NCBI GenBank assembly: GCA_049515555.1
Contig: JBEKTY010000069.1
Coordinates: 1 to 39,260 of the forward strand
DNA from: JBEKTY01 sp049515555
GTDB lineage: Bacteria > Planctomycetota > Planctomycetia > Pirellulales > Thermoguttaceae
Direction of reading: 5' to 3'
Length of the DNA: 39,260 nucleotides
Shown: positions 30,700 to 38,988 of the stretch, piece by piece
How positions within the stretch are numbered: position 1 is the first letter of the stretch
How the letters are laid out: each line of letters opens with the position of its first letter
Position numbers and translations under genes: made by a program
The notes under the pieces: generated by a model
What the model was told of the DNA's origin: nothing
The model's input: only the letters and a program-made list of their open reading frames with translations
The model's database searches: none

Positions 30700-33564
30700 T
30701 TATCGCGGCGGGGGGAGGGGCGAGGACGGGCCTTGGGCGGCCGGGCGGCCGGCGGGGGCGGGCTCCAGCACGGCCAGGGTCACGTCGTCCAGGTGCACCT
30801 CGCCCAGGCCGCTCAGCGCGAACGTAACGCTCATCGGCCCCGACTGACCCGCCGCACGAAACATGGTCAATTCCCGCCAGCCGGCGGTGCGGTCGATCCG
30901 CAGGGCCAGGTCCGCGCCGCCGATCGAGTCGAAGACCAGCAGGCCGTCCACGCTGCCGGTGATGGCCTTGGGAATATTGACCCAGGCGTGTATCACGACG
31001 ACCTGGCCGGCGACCAGGGGTACGGCGGGGCTGGTGATCCACAGCGGGGGCGTTTCGAGCAAGGCAGGCGGGTTTTCAGGATCGTCGGCGCGGGCCGTCA
31101 GCCTGAGGCCCAGCCGCCCACTGTGGCAGGCCTCCGGCACCAGGTCGGCGGCCGTCTGCACGCCTTCGATCGGGCGCTCGAAATTCCGCCAACCGCTTTG
31201 GAGCATGAGGGCGAATGCCTCGAAATCGCCGGCCGACAGCCGGTTCGGACCGGGATGCGAGGCGGCCAGCCGGTCGGCCAGTGCCCAATGCCAGGGGAGC
31301 GCGGCGAACAGCGCGGTGGCGGGGCTGGCCACGGGCGAGTCCAGTCCGGTCATGGCGGCCTCCCAGGCGGTCCGCTCCAGCAGCCGCAGCGGCCGCATCG
31401 CCCGCCGGGCGGCCAGCGAGCCGCCGGGCACGTCGCCGGCGGCCAGTCGGGCTTCAGACCGCCCCAGGTCGGCCCGCGCCGCCGTTAGCTGCTCGCCCAC
31501 GTTCAGTTGCGGGGGCACGCGGCTCCACGACTGACCGAGAACCTGGGTCACGTCCTGAAGCTTCTCGGCGGCCAGGTGCTGCTCCAGCTCGGCGCTGGAC
31601 CGGCCGTTGACCGATGCCCGGCCTTTGACGGCCTCAATCACCAGCGGGTCTTGGGCCAGCAGCAACAGGGCCGACAGGCCGAACTCATCCAGCGTAACCC
31701 GCATGCCGCCCATCTCGCGGTGGTGCCGCAAAGGCTGGAGGCGGCCGGCGGTCAGCTCATAGACGTTGCTGGATTCGGGCACCCCGGGCACGATCAGGGC
31801 CAGCGGATCGGCGATGGCCATGGGCGGCACGCATTGTGAGCCGGGCGCGACCCAGATGGGCAGAACGATCCGCGCCCGACCGCTCCGCAGCACCGCCCCG
31901 GCCACCTCCCGCCGGTTGCTCTCGGCCAGGGCGGCCAGGGATCCCCCAGCCACCCAGGGCTCGATCAGGTCCAATTCCAAGTTGACCAGTTGCAGGGTCA
32001 TGGCCCGCTGCCGGGTTTCCGCACTTGGGGCGTCCAGCGGCGAGTCGGACAAGAACAGCGCGCCGCGGCTGCCGGACGACAGTGCGGTGTCCAGCAGCAA
32101 GCGGATCTGCTCGGGGGCGATGGTCGAGGGCGGCAGGCGGCCCCCGCCCAACGCCGCAAGCTGCCGCCGCAGGGCTTCGCTGGGCTGCGTCTGGATCGTG
32201 GTCCAAACCGGGGTGCCCGGCAGGGCCAGCAGCGGCTGACGGCGGACCCACGTGCCGTAATCGGGCATCTCCAGGCTCGTGCCCAAAGGACGGCGGTCAA
32301 CCAACAGCACGTTCGCCAGCCGGCTGTAGCCCCGCAGATTGCTGGCCGGCGAGCAGACCAGCGGCCGGTGGCGTCGGGCATCGGCCAGGCGGATCGTATC
32401 GGCCCATTGCCGATAAGCATCGATCTGCTCGCCGGTCAGGCCGCTGCCGAGGTCCCAGGCGAGGACCGGATCGAACTCGGGCCCGATCACACCCAGCGAC
32501 GACTTGGGCGGCTCGACGCCCGCCGGCCACGGCGGCGGACACACCAGCCACAGGTCGAGCCGGTCGGCCTCGCGGAGCAGCTCGGGCGGCGGGACCTGCC
32601 GCAGCCACACCGCGTTGAAGCCCAATTGTTTGAGTTGGGCCAGCGGCTCCCCTTGATATTGGATGGCCCGCGGGAACAACGGATAATCGTTAACCAGCAG
32701 TACGGAGCGGTCGAGTCGGGCCTCGCGGCGCCGCACGGGGGGCGGATCATTGTCGTTGCGCGAAAATTGCGGCGGTCCCCGGGCTGGATCGGGCACGGCC
32801 GCAAGCGCTCCCGGGCCGGCGGACAGAGCCGCTGACGCGGCGCCGGGCGGCACGGCCGGGGGCGCGGCGGCGGGTGGCGCGCCGGGCGGCGCGGCGGCGC
32901 CCGCCGAAACCGGCGGCCCGACGCCGGGCCCCAGGCCCACGTGGCCGGCTACCTCCAGGTCGTCGACCCATACGTTGCTGACTGCCGCCCCGCCGTAGAT
33001 GTTCAGAAGCACTTGGGCCACGTAGGCCTGGCGGCCATCGACGCCGGTCAACGCCTGGCTTCGCAAGACTTGGAGTTGGCGGGTGAGCAGCGCGGGGAGG
33101 TTCTCGATGCGGAGTTGCTGCCATCGCCCCACGTCCGTATAGGTGGAGCCGACCAGGTACGTGGTCACGGGCCGGCCGGTGTGCCGATCGGCGGTTCGGG
33201 GCAGCGCAACCGCTGCCAGGAACTGCACTCCGCCGCGGTCCGACTTGACCCACACGCTGGACCGCAGGTCCTGGATCACGCGGGGGCGGCCTATGTCGTG
33301 ACCGACGTAGGCCGTGCTGCCGCCCCGGCCCACGACCTGGAACCACTCGCAGCCCTGGCCGGTGTGGGCGATTCCCGAGACCCGTTGATGCTGTAGAATG
33401 GTGAACTGGGCGTCGCCGCCGGCCTCGTGCCAGGAGGGGATCGGGCCCTCGAAACCTTCGTGCCAAGGCGTTTGGCCGGGCAGGGGGGCGGGATGTGCCG
33501 CCGTAGCCGCAGCCATCGCCAGCAGCCACGTTGTCAGGGTTCGTTGGGGGGTGAAGGAATTCAT
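30700..33564 (-). CDS. Large secreted multidomain protein, unknown function
   Basis: Encodes 954 residues. ATG 33564 with GGAG about 9 nt upstream. Signal peptide residues 1-25. Order seen: an N-terminal beta-sandwich, about 30-205 (WHEGFEGPIPSWHEAGGDAQ to NIYGGAAVSNVWVDDLEVAG), like a carbohydrate-binding module; a Pro/Ala/Gly-rich linker, about 210-262; a barrel-like region, about 280-560 (YPLFPRAIQYQGEPLAQLKQ, LGFNAVWLRQVPP, LWLVCPPP), similar to GH2/GH42-type cores but without identified catalytic acids; a helical part; and a second sandwich at the C-terminus (ITGSVDGLLVFDSIGGADLA, GLGEVHLDDVTLAVLEPAP). Binding of a polymer at the cell surface is likely; enzymatic activity is open. Confidence 0.75.
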   Translation of the reverse strand: MNSFTPQRTLTTWLLAMAAATAAHPAPLPGQTPWHEGFEGPIPSWHEAGGDAQFTILQHQRVSGIAHTGQGCEWFQVVGRGGSTAYVGHDIGRPRVIQDLRSSVWVKSDRGGVQFLAAVALPRTADRHTGRPVTTYLVGSTYTDVGRWQQLRIENLPALLTRQLQVLRSQALTGVDGRQAYVAQVLLNIYGGAAVSNVWVDDLEVAGHVGLGPGVGPPVSAGAAAPPGAPPAAAPPAVPPGAASAALSAGPGALAAVPDPARGPPQFSRNDNDPPPVRRREARLDRSVLLVNDYPLFPRAIQYQGEPLAQLKQLGFNAVWLRQVPPPELLREADRLDLWLVCPPPWPAGVEPPKSSLGVIGPEFDPVLAWDLGSGLTGEQIDAYRQWADTIRLADARRHRPLVCSPASNLRGYSRLANVLLVDRRPLGTSLEMPDYGTWVRRQPLLALPGTPVWTTIQTQPSEALRRQLAALGGGRLPPSTIAPEQIRLLLDTALSSGSRGALFLSDSPLDAPSAETRQRAMTLQLVNLELDLIEPWVAGGSLAALAESNRREVAGAVLRSGRARIVLPIWVAPGSQCVPPMAIADPLALIVPGVPESSNVYELTAGRLQPLRHHREMGGMRVTLDEFGLSALLLLAQDPLVIEAVKGRASVNGRSSAELEQHLAAEKLQDVTQVLGQSWSRVPPQLNVGEQLTAARADLGRSEARLAAGDVPGGSLAARRAMRPLRLLERTAWEAAMTGLDSPVASPATALFAALPWHWALADRLAASHPGPNRLSAGDFEAFALMLQSGWRNFERPIEGVQTAADLVPEACHSGRLGLRLTARADDPENPPALLETPPLWITSPAVPLVAGQVVVIHAWVNIPKAITGSVDGLLVFDSIGGADLALRIDRTAGWRELTMFRAAGQSGPMSVTFALSGLGEVHLDDVTLAVLEPAPAGRPAAQGPSSPLPPPR

Positions 33565-33845
33565 CGAACCCGCTCCGCGGCGCACGTGGCGAAAAGACCA
33601 CGTCCGGCCGGGATGGCCACGTTGCCGTAAACTGTGCTTGTATCAGGATTTGCGGAGAGCATCCAGATCAAACGTGGCATTTTCCCATCGAAGCAGCTCG
33701 GGGCCGACCGATGGCGGGAAGCGGTCGTGAGGTCTTAATCCTTTGCAGAAAAACAACTTACACCAATGCCCAAGAATCGGGAGCGATTGCGGCACGGGGC
33801 GTGCTTTTCTGACATCCATCACCTCAACCGCCGGAGAAGCACCCC

Positions 33846-34130
33846 ATGAGCGAACCAACCCACGTCGTGAAACCCGCCGTCGAGGAAGTGCCCCGCGAGA
33901 TCCTCGACCTGGTCGAAGCCGTCCGGCGCGTGCCCGCCGAGCACCGTACCGGGGTGGACCCCATCTTGAACCACGTGGTCGAGAGCAGCCGGCGCCGGCG
34001 GCGGATCCTGTCGCTGGTGCAGGACGCATTGAGCCAACTTCGACTGGACATGAAATACCTGACCTTCGACCTGGAGGCCACGCGCCGCGAGCGCGACGAC
34101 TATCGCCGAAAGCTCGAGGCCCTGGGCTGA
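33846..34130 (+). CDS. Small coiled-coil protein next to the kinase
   Basis: Encodes 94 residues. ATG 33846 has GGAG at 33833-33836. The sequence is soluble and helical: EEVPREILDLVEAVRRVPAE, then SSRRRRRILSLVQDALSQLR and LDLEATRRERDDYRRKLEALG-like heptads at the end, so it probably dimerises. No membrane or catalytic motif. It lies 109 nt upstream of the Ser/Thr kinase on the same strand, suggesting a linked role such as a substrate or adaptor. The 281 bp before it, shared with the divergent 954-residue protein, show no clear promoter. Confidence 0.7.
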   Translation: MSEPTHVVKPAVEEVPREILDLVEAVRRVPAEHRTGVDPILNHVVESSRRRRRILSLVQDALSQLRLDMKYLTFDLEATRRERDDYRRKLEALG

Positions 34131-34239
34131 TGGCCGGGGTTGGCCGGACCGCCCAACCCTCCGCCTGGGTTGCGGGGAGCCTGGTCGGCCGGTAGGATAA
34201 AATAGTGACTGGCCGCTCGCAGGATAGTCGGGAGAGGGC

Positions 34240-35706
34240 ATGAAACAGCCGACCGCCGAGCAAGTAGCACAGCGGGCCGCAAACCTGGAACTGCTCGACA
34301 TGCGGCAGTTGCAGGAGATCTGGGGCACCCTGGGCAGCCGGGCCGTCCCGCTCAGCGACCTGCTCCAACTGCTGGTCCGCAAGGAGTACCTGACGAACTA
34401 CCAGGTCGAGCGCCTGATCAAGGGCGAGCGATCGGGTTTCTTCTACGGCCGCTACCGCGTGCTGTACCTGGTGGGCTCCGGCACGTTCGCCCGCGTCTTC
34501 CGCGCCGTGCATCGCGACACGGGCGAGATCGTGGCCATTAAGGTCCTGCGGAAGCGCTACAGCGACAATGCGGGCCAGTCGAATCAGTTTCTCCGCGAGG
34601 GCCGCGTCGGAATCACCCTCCGCCATCCCAATATCGTGCCCACCTTCGACGTAATCTCCGACGGCAAGTACCATTTCCTGGTCATGGAGTTCGTCGAAGG
34701 CTGGAACCTGCGGGACTTCGTCCGCATCCGCAAACTGGTCGATCCGCTCCAGGCCACGCGGCTGATGATGAACATGGCCGAGGGCCTCCGCTATGCCGCC
34801 GAACGCGGACTGGCGCATCGCGATCTGAAACTGAGCAACGTCCTGGTCACCAGCTCGGGCCAGGCGAAGCTGGTCGACTTCGGGCTGGCCGCCGCCGACG
34901 AAAGCTTGAGCGAGGACATGCTCTCGCTCATGCCCAACACGCGGACTGTGGATTACGCCGCGCTGGAACGGGCCACCGGCGTCCGCAAGGACGATGCCCG
35001 CAGCGATATCTTCTTCCTCGGCTGCATCTACTATCACATGCTCACCGGCCAGGCGCCGTTGCCGGAGGCCAAGGATCGCTTGCAGCGGCTGAGCCGGGCA
35101 CGCTTCTTCGAGATCCCGCCCATCCAGAACGTCCAGCCCAACATGCCGCATTGGGTGACGATGGTGGTCAACAAGAGCATGTGCTTGGACCCGCCCAAAC
35201 GCTACCAGACGGCCGCCGCCTTGCTGGCCGATCTGGCCGTGACCGAGGCGCACCTCATCGAAGACGCCGAGAGCGGCAAACTGCCGACCGAGGACGAAAC
35301 GGCCTACGGTCCCGACATGACCCGGCGATCGGTGATGGTCGTCGAATCCAACCCCAAAATGCAGGATATTTTTCGGGCGGGGTTCAAGCGGGCAGGCTAC
35401 CGCGTGCTGGTCACCAGCGACGTGGAGCGGGCCATGAACCGCCTCCGCCAAGACGGCACCACCGCCGATTGCGTGCTGTTCAGCGCCCAGGAGCTGGGCG
35501 ATACGGCCCTCAATTCGTTCAACGCCCTGGCCAACGACAACAAGACCAGGTTCATCCGCGCCTTGCTCCTGCTGGACCACACCCAAGAGGACTGGAAGAG
35601 CCGCGTGCTGGCCTCCGATTACCGGGTGGTCCTGTCCATGCCGCTGAAGATGAAGGAACTTCGCGCCGCGATGTCCAGCCTGCTGAAAGTCGAGCAGAAG
35701 AAATAA
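34240..35706 (+). CDS. Ser/Thr protein kinase with degenerate receiver domain
   Basis: Encodes 488 residues; no membrane span. ATG 34240 sits after GGGAGAGGG. Residues 1-70 form an N-terminal helical domain (LLDMRQLQEIWGTLGSRAVP). The Hanks kinase domain follows: Gly loop GSGTFARV (79-86), Lys101 in VAIKV, Glu120, catalytic HRDLKLSN (193-200, Asp195) and DFG (213-215). It looks active. From 363 to 485 the fold is receiver-like (SVMVVESNPKMQDIFRAGFK), but Ser415 stands where the phosphorylated Asp should be and Met467 replaces the conserved Lys, so it cannot work as a normal phosphorelay receiver. Likely a sensor or docking domain. Confidence 0.93.
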   Translation: MKQPTAEQVAQRAANLELLDMRQLQEIWGTLGSRAVPLSDLLQLLVRKEYLTNYQVERLIKGERSGFFYGRYRVLYLVGSGTFARVFRAVHRDTGEIVAIKVLRKRYSDNAGQSNQFLREGRVGITLRHPNIVPTFDVISDGKYHFLVMEFVEGWNLRDFVRIRKLVDPLQATRLMMNMAEGLRYAAERGLAHRDLKLSNVLVTSSGQAKLVDFGLAAADESLSEDMLSLMPNTRTVDYAALERATGVRKDDARSDIFFLGCIYYHMLTGQAPLPEAKDRLQRLSRARFFEIPPIQNVQPNMPHWVTMVVNKSMCLDPPKRYQTAAALLADLAVTEAHLIEDAESGKLPTEDETAYGPDMTRRSVMVVESNPKMQDIFRAGFKRAGYRVLVTSDVERAMNRLRQDGTTADCVLFSAQELGDTALNSFNALANDNKTRFIRALLLLDHTQEDWKSRVLASDYRVVLSMPLKMKELRAAMSSLLKVEQKK

Positions 35707-35732
35707 GCCGGGCGGGAGAGCGTTGAGCAAAC

Positions 35733-35774
35733 AAAGGGGTCAGAACTATTTTAGCCTTGTTGGGTTCCCCTTTT
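35733..35774 (+). terminator. Hairpin after the kinase gene, possible terminator
   Basis: AAAGGGG (35733-35739) pairs with CCCCTTT (35767-35773). The loop includes GGTCAGAACTATTTTAG, which resembles the GGTCAGACTTT repeats at the window ends. The right arm runs into TTTT, so it may terminate the kinase transcript. Confidence 0.4.
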
Positions 35775-35840
35775 GCCCCCCTTTTTCTCACGAACGAGCA
35801 AGGCGGCCTTTCCCCCTGCCCCGCGGACGGTTACTCCCCG

Positions 35841-35868
35841 TTGTCGCACGGCGGCGGCGGCCTATAAT
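35841..35868 (+). promoter_or_regulatory. Promoter of the thioredoxin gene
   Basis: TTGTCG (35841-35846) and a perfect TATAAT (35863-35868) with a 16-bp spacer, about 45 nt before the start codon. The predicted start point is near 35875. Confidence 0.6.
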
Positions 35869-35912
35869 GGCGGGGAACTTCAGTGCCTTGAACTGTCAGG
35901 AGATAACCTTCC

Positions 35913-36239
35913 ATGGCCAACGTCCATGAACTGTCTGATGCCGAATTCCAGTCCGAAGTGCTGCAGGCCAGCCAGCCGGTGCTGGTTGATTTTTGGGCCC
36001 CGTGGTGCGGGCCATGCCGGATGATCGCGCCGATCATCGAGCAATTGGCCGCAGAAAACGCCGACACCGTAAAGATCTTCAAGATGAACGTGGACGAAAG
36101 CCCCACCACGGCGGCGGCATACGGGATCAGCTCGATTCCCACGCTCATGCTGTTCAAGGGGGGGCAGGTGGTCGAGCGGTTCGTCGGCGTGCAGCCGAAG
36201 CAGCGGTTGCAAGAGGCGATCGGCCAGGCGGCGGGGTAG
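35913..36239 (+). CDS. trxA: Thioredoxin
   Basis: Encodes 108 residues, standard thioredoxin length. The redox site WCGPC is at 31-35 (Cys32 and Cys35) within VDFWAPWCGPCRMIAPI, and the cis-Pro is at 76 in SSIPTLMLFKGG. It reduces disulfides in cytoplasmic proteins using electrons from thioredoxin reductase. No signal peptide. ATG 35913 has AGGAGA at 35898-35903. It has its own promoter (35841-35868) and a likely terminator (36254-36293), so it appears to be a single-gene unit. Confidence 0.95.
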   Translation: MANVHELSDAEFQSEVLQASQPVLVDFWAPWCGPCRMIAPIIEQLAAENADTVKIFKMNVDESPTTAAAYGISSIPTLMLFKGGQVVERFVGVQPKQRLQEAIGQAAG

Positions 36240-36253
36240 CCGCCTTTCATCTC

Positions 36254-36293
36254 GCGCAGTTTCCCTGTTTTCGCAGGGAATCGCGCAAGTTTT
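36254..36293 (+). terminator. Likely intrinsic terminator of trxA
   Basis: TTCCCTG (36261-36267) pairs with CAGGGAA (36274-36280) around TTTTCG, with outer GCGC pairing (36254-36257 with 36283-36286), then TTTT at 36290-36293. It starts 15 nt after the trxA stop. Confidence 0.6.
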
Positions 36294-36295
36294 GG

Positions 36296-36374
36296 GGGTG
36301 CCACTGCTGGCTTGTCCAGCAGTGTTGCGCCCAATGGTGATTCGACACTGCTGGGCAAGCCAGCAGTGGCACCC
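36296..36374. repeat. Inverted repeat, GGGTGCCACTGCTGG family
   Basis: Arms 36296-36324 and 36346-36374 differ by a single base from perfect 29-bp pairing. Same element as at 12776-12840, but with a 21-nt loop in place of 7. Confidence 0.93.
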
Positions 36375-36384
36375 AGCGTTCTGT

Positions 36385-36503
36385 CCCCTCTCCCTCCGGG
36401 AGAGGGTTAGAGTGAGGGCGTTTCTGGATCGAATAGTCACTTCTCTTCCCTGTGTATTCTATCCACACCCTCACCCCCGGCCCCTCTCCCAAAGGGCGAG
36501 GGG
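36385..36503. repeat. Paired repeat, CTCTCCCTCCGGGAGAG family
   Basis: The left part 36385-36420 (CCCCTCTCCCTCCGGGAGAG onward) and right part 36468-36503 (CCCTCACCCCCGGCCCCTCT onward) are largely complementary. A related pair is at 10311-10404. From 36504 to 36647 nothing else is seen. Confidence 0.85.
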
Positions 36504-36647
36504 AGAAGTTCGCAAAAGTCGCGGTTCCGGCGGCCATTGCGGTCAACTCGGCCGCAAATCATGCCGATTTAGGAGTTTGGGGGAGTTTTGCCGGCTGCGC
36601 AGGGATTGCCGGCACGCCCTCATCTTTCTCTCCCGGACAGCCAAGCC

Positions 36648-37643
36648 ATGTCGGAAACCGGTACCGGAACACGTCGGCCAGAGGCGAACCCGAAGGCGGC
36701 CGAAATGGCGAGCGAGACGCGGATCGACACGGCCCATGCGGCGGGGATGGCCGATAGACGCGTTGGGCTGCCTATTCTGGCGGCGCCGGCCGGGCAGGGG
36801 GAACGCCCCGATGGCCCGCAGCTTCCCACGGCGGGGGCGACTGACCAGCAGGTGCGGATCCAGACGGCCCAACTGGCCGAGCATCTGTGGGCCCGCCAGA
36901 CGGACCTCGATCACCGCGAGGCGGAACTGAACGCCCGCACGGCCCAATTGGACCGTGATCTCTCGGCCGCCCGGTTGTGGTTGGCCCAGCGGGTGGGCGA
37001 AATCGAGGACCGGCACCGCGCGATCCAGCGCCGCAGTGCAAAGGTCGATCGGTCGCTGTCGGCCCTGGAACGGCTTCGCAGGGAGTTGGGCCGCAGGCAC
37101 CGTGAGGCCCTGGAGACCCGCCTGGCCACCGAGGAGCTGTGGGCCCAATTGAGGAGCGGCCACGCCGCGCCGGAAGCCCTCGATCGCTCGCTGGGCCGAA
37201 TTCGTGCCCGCCTGGCCGAGCAGTACCACGAGGCCAACGCCGAGTTGCAGGAGCGGAAAGAGGATATCGAGCGGCTCCAGGGGCAGGTGGCCGAGCAGTA
37301 CAAACGGCTGCTCCGCCAGAAGCGGGAACTGGAGCAATGGCTCGCCGGCTGCCGGCGGGAGATGGAGCGGGAATCGGCCCGGGCGGCGGCCCGGCGGCAG
37401 GAGTTCGACTACCGCGAGCGGGAGCTGGCCGAGCGGTCGAAAGAGTGGCCGGAATCGCTCTTGGCTTGCCCGGGCGTTTCGGGGAAAATGGGGCCGCTCC
37501 CCGGGACAGAGGGGGACAGGCACATTTTTCGGCCGCAACGGCCAGAAAATGAGCCCGTCCCGGCCCCCATCCAGGCAGACAGCCCCGCATGCGACGGAAG
37601 CAACTGCTCGATTGGCTCGTCTATGTCGTCGTCCGCATCCTGA
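36648..37643 (+). CDS. Coiled-coil protein, unknown function
   Basis: Encodes 331 residues from ATG 36648, which lacks a strong ribosome binding site. The first 75 residues are low-complexity. From about 80 to 270 there is a long, nearly unbroken coiled coil rich in Gln, Glu, Arg and Leu (QTAQLAEHLWARQTDLDHRE, HEANAELQERKEDIERLQGQ). The region resembles SMC-like or filament-forming scaffolds. The last 45 residues are encoded by a hairpin repeat (37510-37563) and by bases that overlap the acyltransferase gene by 55 nt, so the native C-terminus was probably lost when the repeat arrived. Confidence 0.65.
   Translation: MSETGTGTRRPEANPKAAEMASETRIDTAHAAGMADRRVGLPILAAPAGQGERPDGPQLPTAGATDQQVRIQTAQLAEHLWARQTDLDHREAELNARTAQLDRDLSAARLWLAQRVGEIEDRHRAIQRRSAKVDRSLSALERLRRELGRRHREALETRLATEELWAQLRSGHAAPEALDRSLGRIRARLAEQYHEANAELQERKEDIERLQGQVAEQYKRLLRQKRELEQWLAGCRREMERESARAAARRQEFDYRERELAERSKEWPESLLACPGVSGKMGPLPGTEGDRHIFRPQRPENEPVPAPIQADSPACDGSNCSIGSSMSSSAS
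37510..37563. repeat. Hairpin repeat at the 3' end of the coiled-coil gene
   Basis: The left arm has GGGGGACAGGCACATTTTT and the right arm GAAAATGAGCCCGTCCC; they pair imperfectly around CGGCCG..CGGCC. It belongs to the GGGGACAGGCACC family seen at 3485-3564. It lies within the reading frame of the coiled-coil gene and ends 25 nt before the acyltransferase start. Confidence 0.8.
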
Positions 37644-38509
37644 TTTGCTGGGTGCAGGCGATGCGGCTCGAGACGGGCCAGCGCATGGCCCGCTGGCTGG
37701 CCCGGCTGTTCAGCGACGTGCTGCGGGTGCGGTCGGGCGTGGTCGACGAGAACCTGGCGCACGCCTTTCCGGAACTCTCGGCTGGCGATCGGCGGCGCTT
37801 GGCGCGGCAGATGTGGGAACACCTGTTCCTGCTGGTCCTGGAAGTGGCCCACGTCCCGCGAAAGGTCCACGAGACCAACTGGCGGCGGTTTCTGCGGTTG
37901 CGCAACACCGCGCCCCTGATCCGGCACTTGATCAGCCGGCGGCCGGTGATTGTGGTGACAGGCCATTTCGGGAATTTCGAGGTGGGGGGCTATGCGCTGG
38001 GCATCCTCGGCTTCCCGACGCATAGCGTCGCCCGCACGCTTGATAACCCCTATCTGGACCGCTTCCTGGCCCGCTTCCGCGGTGCGACCGGGCAGCATCT
38101 GATTCCAAAGAACGGCGGTTACGAGCAGATCCTAAACGTCCTGGGCGGCGGGGGCACCATGGCCTTCCTCGCCGATCAGTACGGCGGGGAGAAGGGCTGC
38201 TGGGTGGAGTTCTTCGGCCGGCCGGCCTCGGCCTATAAGGCCATCGCCCTGCTGGCCCTGGAACACGACGCCCCGCTGGCCGTGTGCTACGCCCGGCGGC
38301 TGGATCGGCCGATGCAGTTCGAGATGGTCACGCACGGCCTGGCCGATCCGCGCGACACGCCGGGCGACGTGGGTTCAGTTCACGAGCTGACCCAGTGGTA
38401 CACCCGCGGGCTGGAGGAGGGCATCCGCGAGGCGCCGGAACAATACTGGTGGCTCCACCGGCGCTGGAAGGACATGCGCAAGCAGCGCGCCGCACGGCGG
38501 GCAGCCTGA
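37589..38509 (+). CDS. LpxL/HtrB-type lysophospholipid acyltransferase
   Basis: Encodes 306 residues. Inner-membrane enzyme of the LABLAT family that transfers a fatty acyl chain to a lipid A precursor or related glycolipid. An N-terminal hydrophobic stretch (LLDWLVYVVVRILICWVQAM) anchors it. The catalytic motif is GHFGNFE with His126 and Glu131, and the C-terminal YWWLHRRWK is typical of the family. ATG 37589 lies inside the 3' end of the coiled-coil gene and lacks a strong ribosome binding site, so coupling is likely. It suggests an outer membrane with lipid A-like lipids, consistent with planctomycetes. Confidence 0.92.
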   Translation: MRRKQLLDWLVYVVVRILICWVQAMRLETGQRMARWLARLFSDVLRVRSGVVDENLAHAFPELSAGDRRRLARQMWEHLFLLVLEVAHVPRKVHETNWRRFLRLRNTAPLIRHLISRRPVIVVTGHFGNFEVGGYALGILGFPTHSVARTLDNPYLDRFLARFRGATGQHLIPKNGGYEQILNVLGGGGTMAFLADQYGGEKGCWVEFFGRPASAYKAIALLALEHDAPLAVCYARRLDRPMQFEMVTHGLADPRDTPGDVGSVHELTQWYTRGLEEGIREAPEQYWWLHRRWKDMRKQRAARRAA

Positions 38510-38512
38510 AAC

Positions 38513-38611
38513 GGCGGGTGGCACGTCCCTGAGCCCGAGCGAAGGGCGGCTTGGGCGTTGGCGGCCGTGGTGTTCGGCGGGTGGCACGTCCCTGAGCCCG
38601 AGCGAAGGGCG
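38513..38611. repeat. Direct repeat, GGCGGGTGGCACGTCCCTGA
   Basis: A 36-bp sequence at 38513-38548 (begins GGCGGGTGGCACGTCCC, ends GAGCGAAGGGCG) recurs at 38576-38611, a period of 63 bp. The rest of 38510-39260 is covered by the next two entries. Confidence 0.85.
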
Positions 38612-38672
38612 TGGCGGCACGATTGGGAGCGCGGCCAGGGGTGAGGGCCGTGTGGGCCGCATCGCAATGCGA

Positions 38673-38732
38673 CTGCGTTGTGGCCGGTCTCCGACCGAGC
38701 CACTGCGTTGTGGCCGGTCTCCGACCGAGCCA
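38673..38732. repeat. Tandem 30-bp repeat, TGGCCGGTCTCCGACCGAGC
   Basis: Two exact head-to-tail copies of a 30-bp unit, 38673-38702 and 38703-38732. Downstream, GAAGGTCTCCCGAGC and CGGGAGACC (38746-38802) are inverted relatives, with GTCCCCGCCACGGCGGGG between them. Phrases of the GAGGGCCGTGTGGGCCGCAT type occur at both about 38643 and 38833. Confidence 0.88.
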
Positions 38733-38988
38733 CACCGCCGCTTTGAAGGTCTCCCGAGCGTGCGGAGACCTTCGGTCCCCGCCACGGCGGGGTCGGGAGA
38801 CCATCGCCAAGCTTGGGAGAAGGGCCGGGGTTGAGGGCCATGTGGGCCGCATCGCAAGAGCGACCGCCTTCTCGCTGCCTGGCGAGATCGAAGGCTTCGA
38901 CGACCTCGTTGCCTCCCTCGCCTCTTCAACTGCTATTGGGCAAGCGACCCTTCCCAGGCGGGACTTCCACCCGCTAAAATACAACCCT

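Noticed and set aside
34170..34203. Possible promoter before the kinase (TTGCGG and TAAAAT)
   Set aside because: The spacing of 22 bp is too long for a standard promoter.
33643..35730. 695-codon open frame on the minus strand
   Set aside because: It is antisense to the kinase and coiled-coil genes, which have clear motifs.
38673..38732. CRISPR array
   Set aside because: Only two 30-bp units with no spacer between them, and no cas genes in the window.
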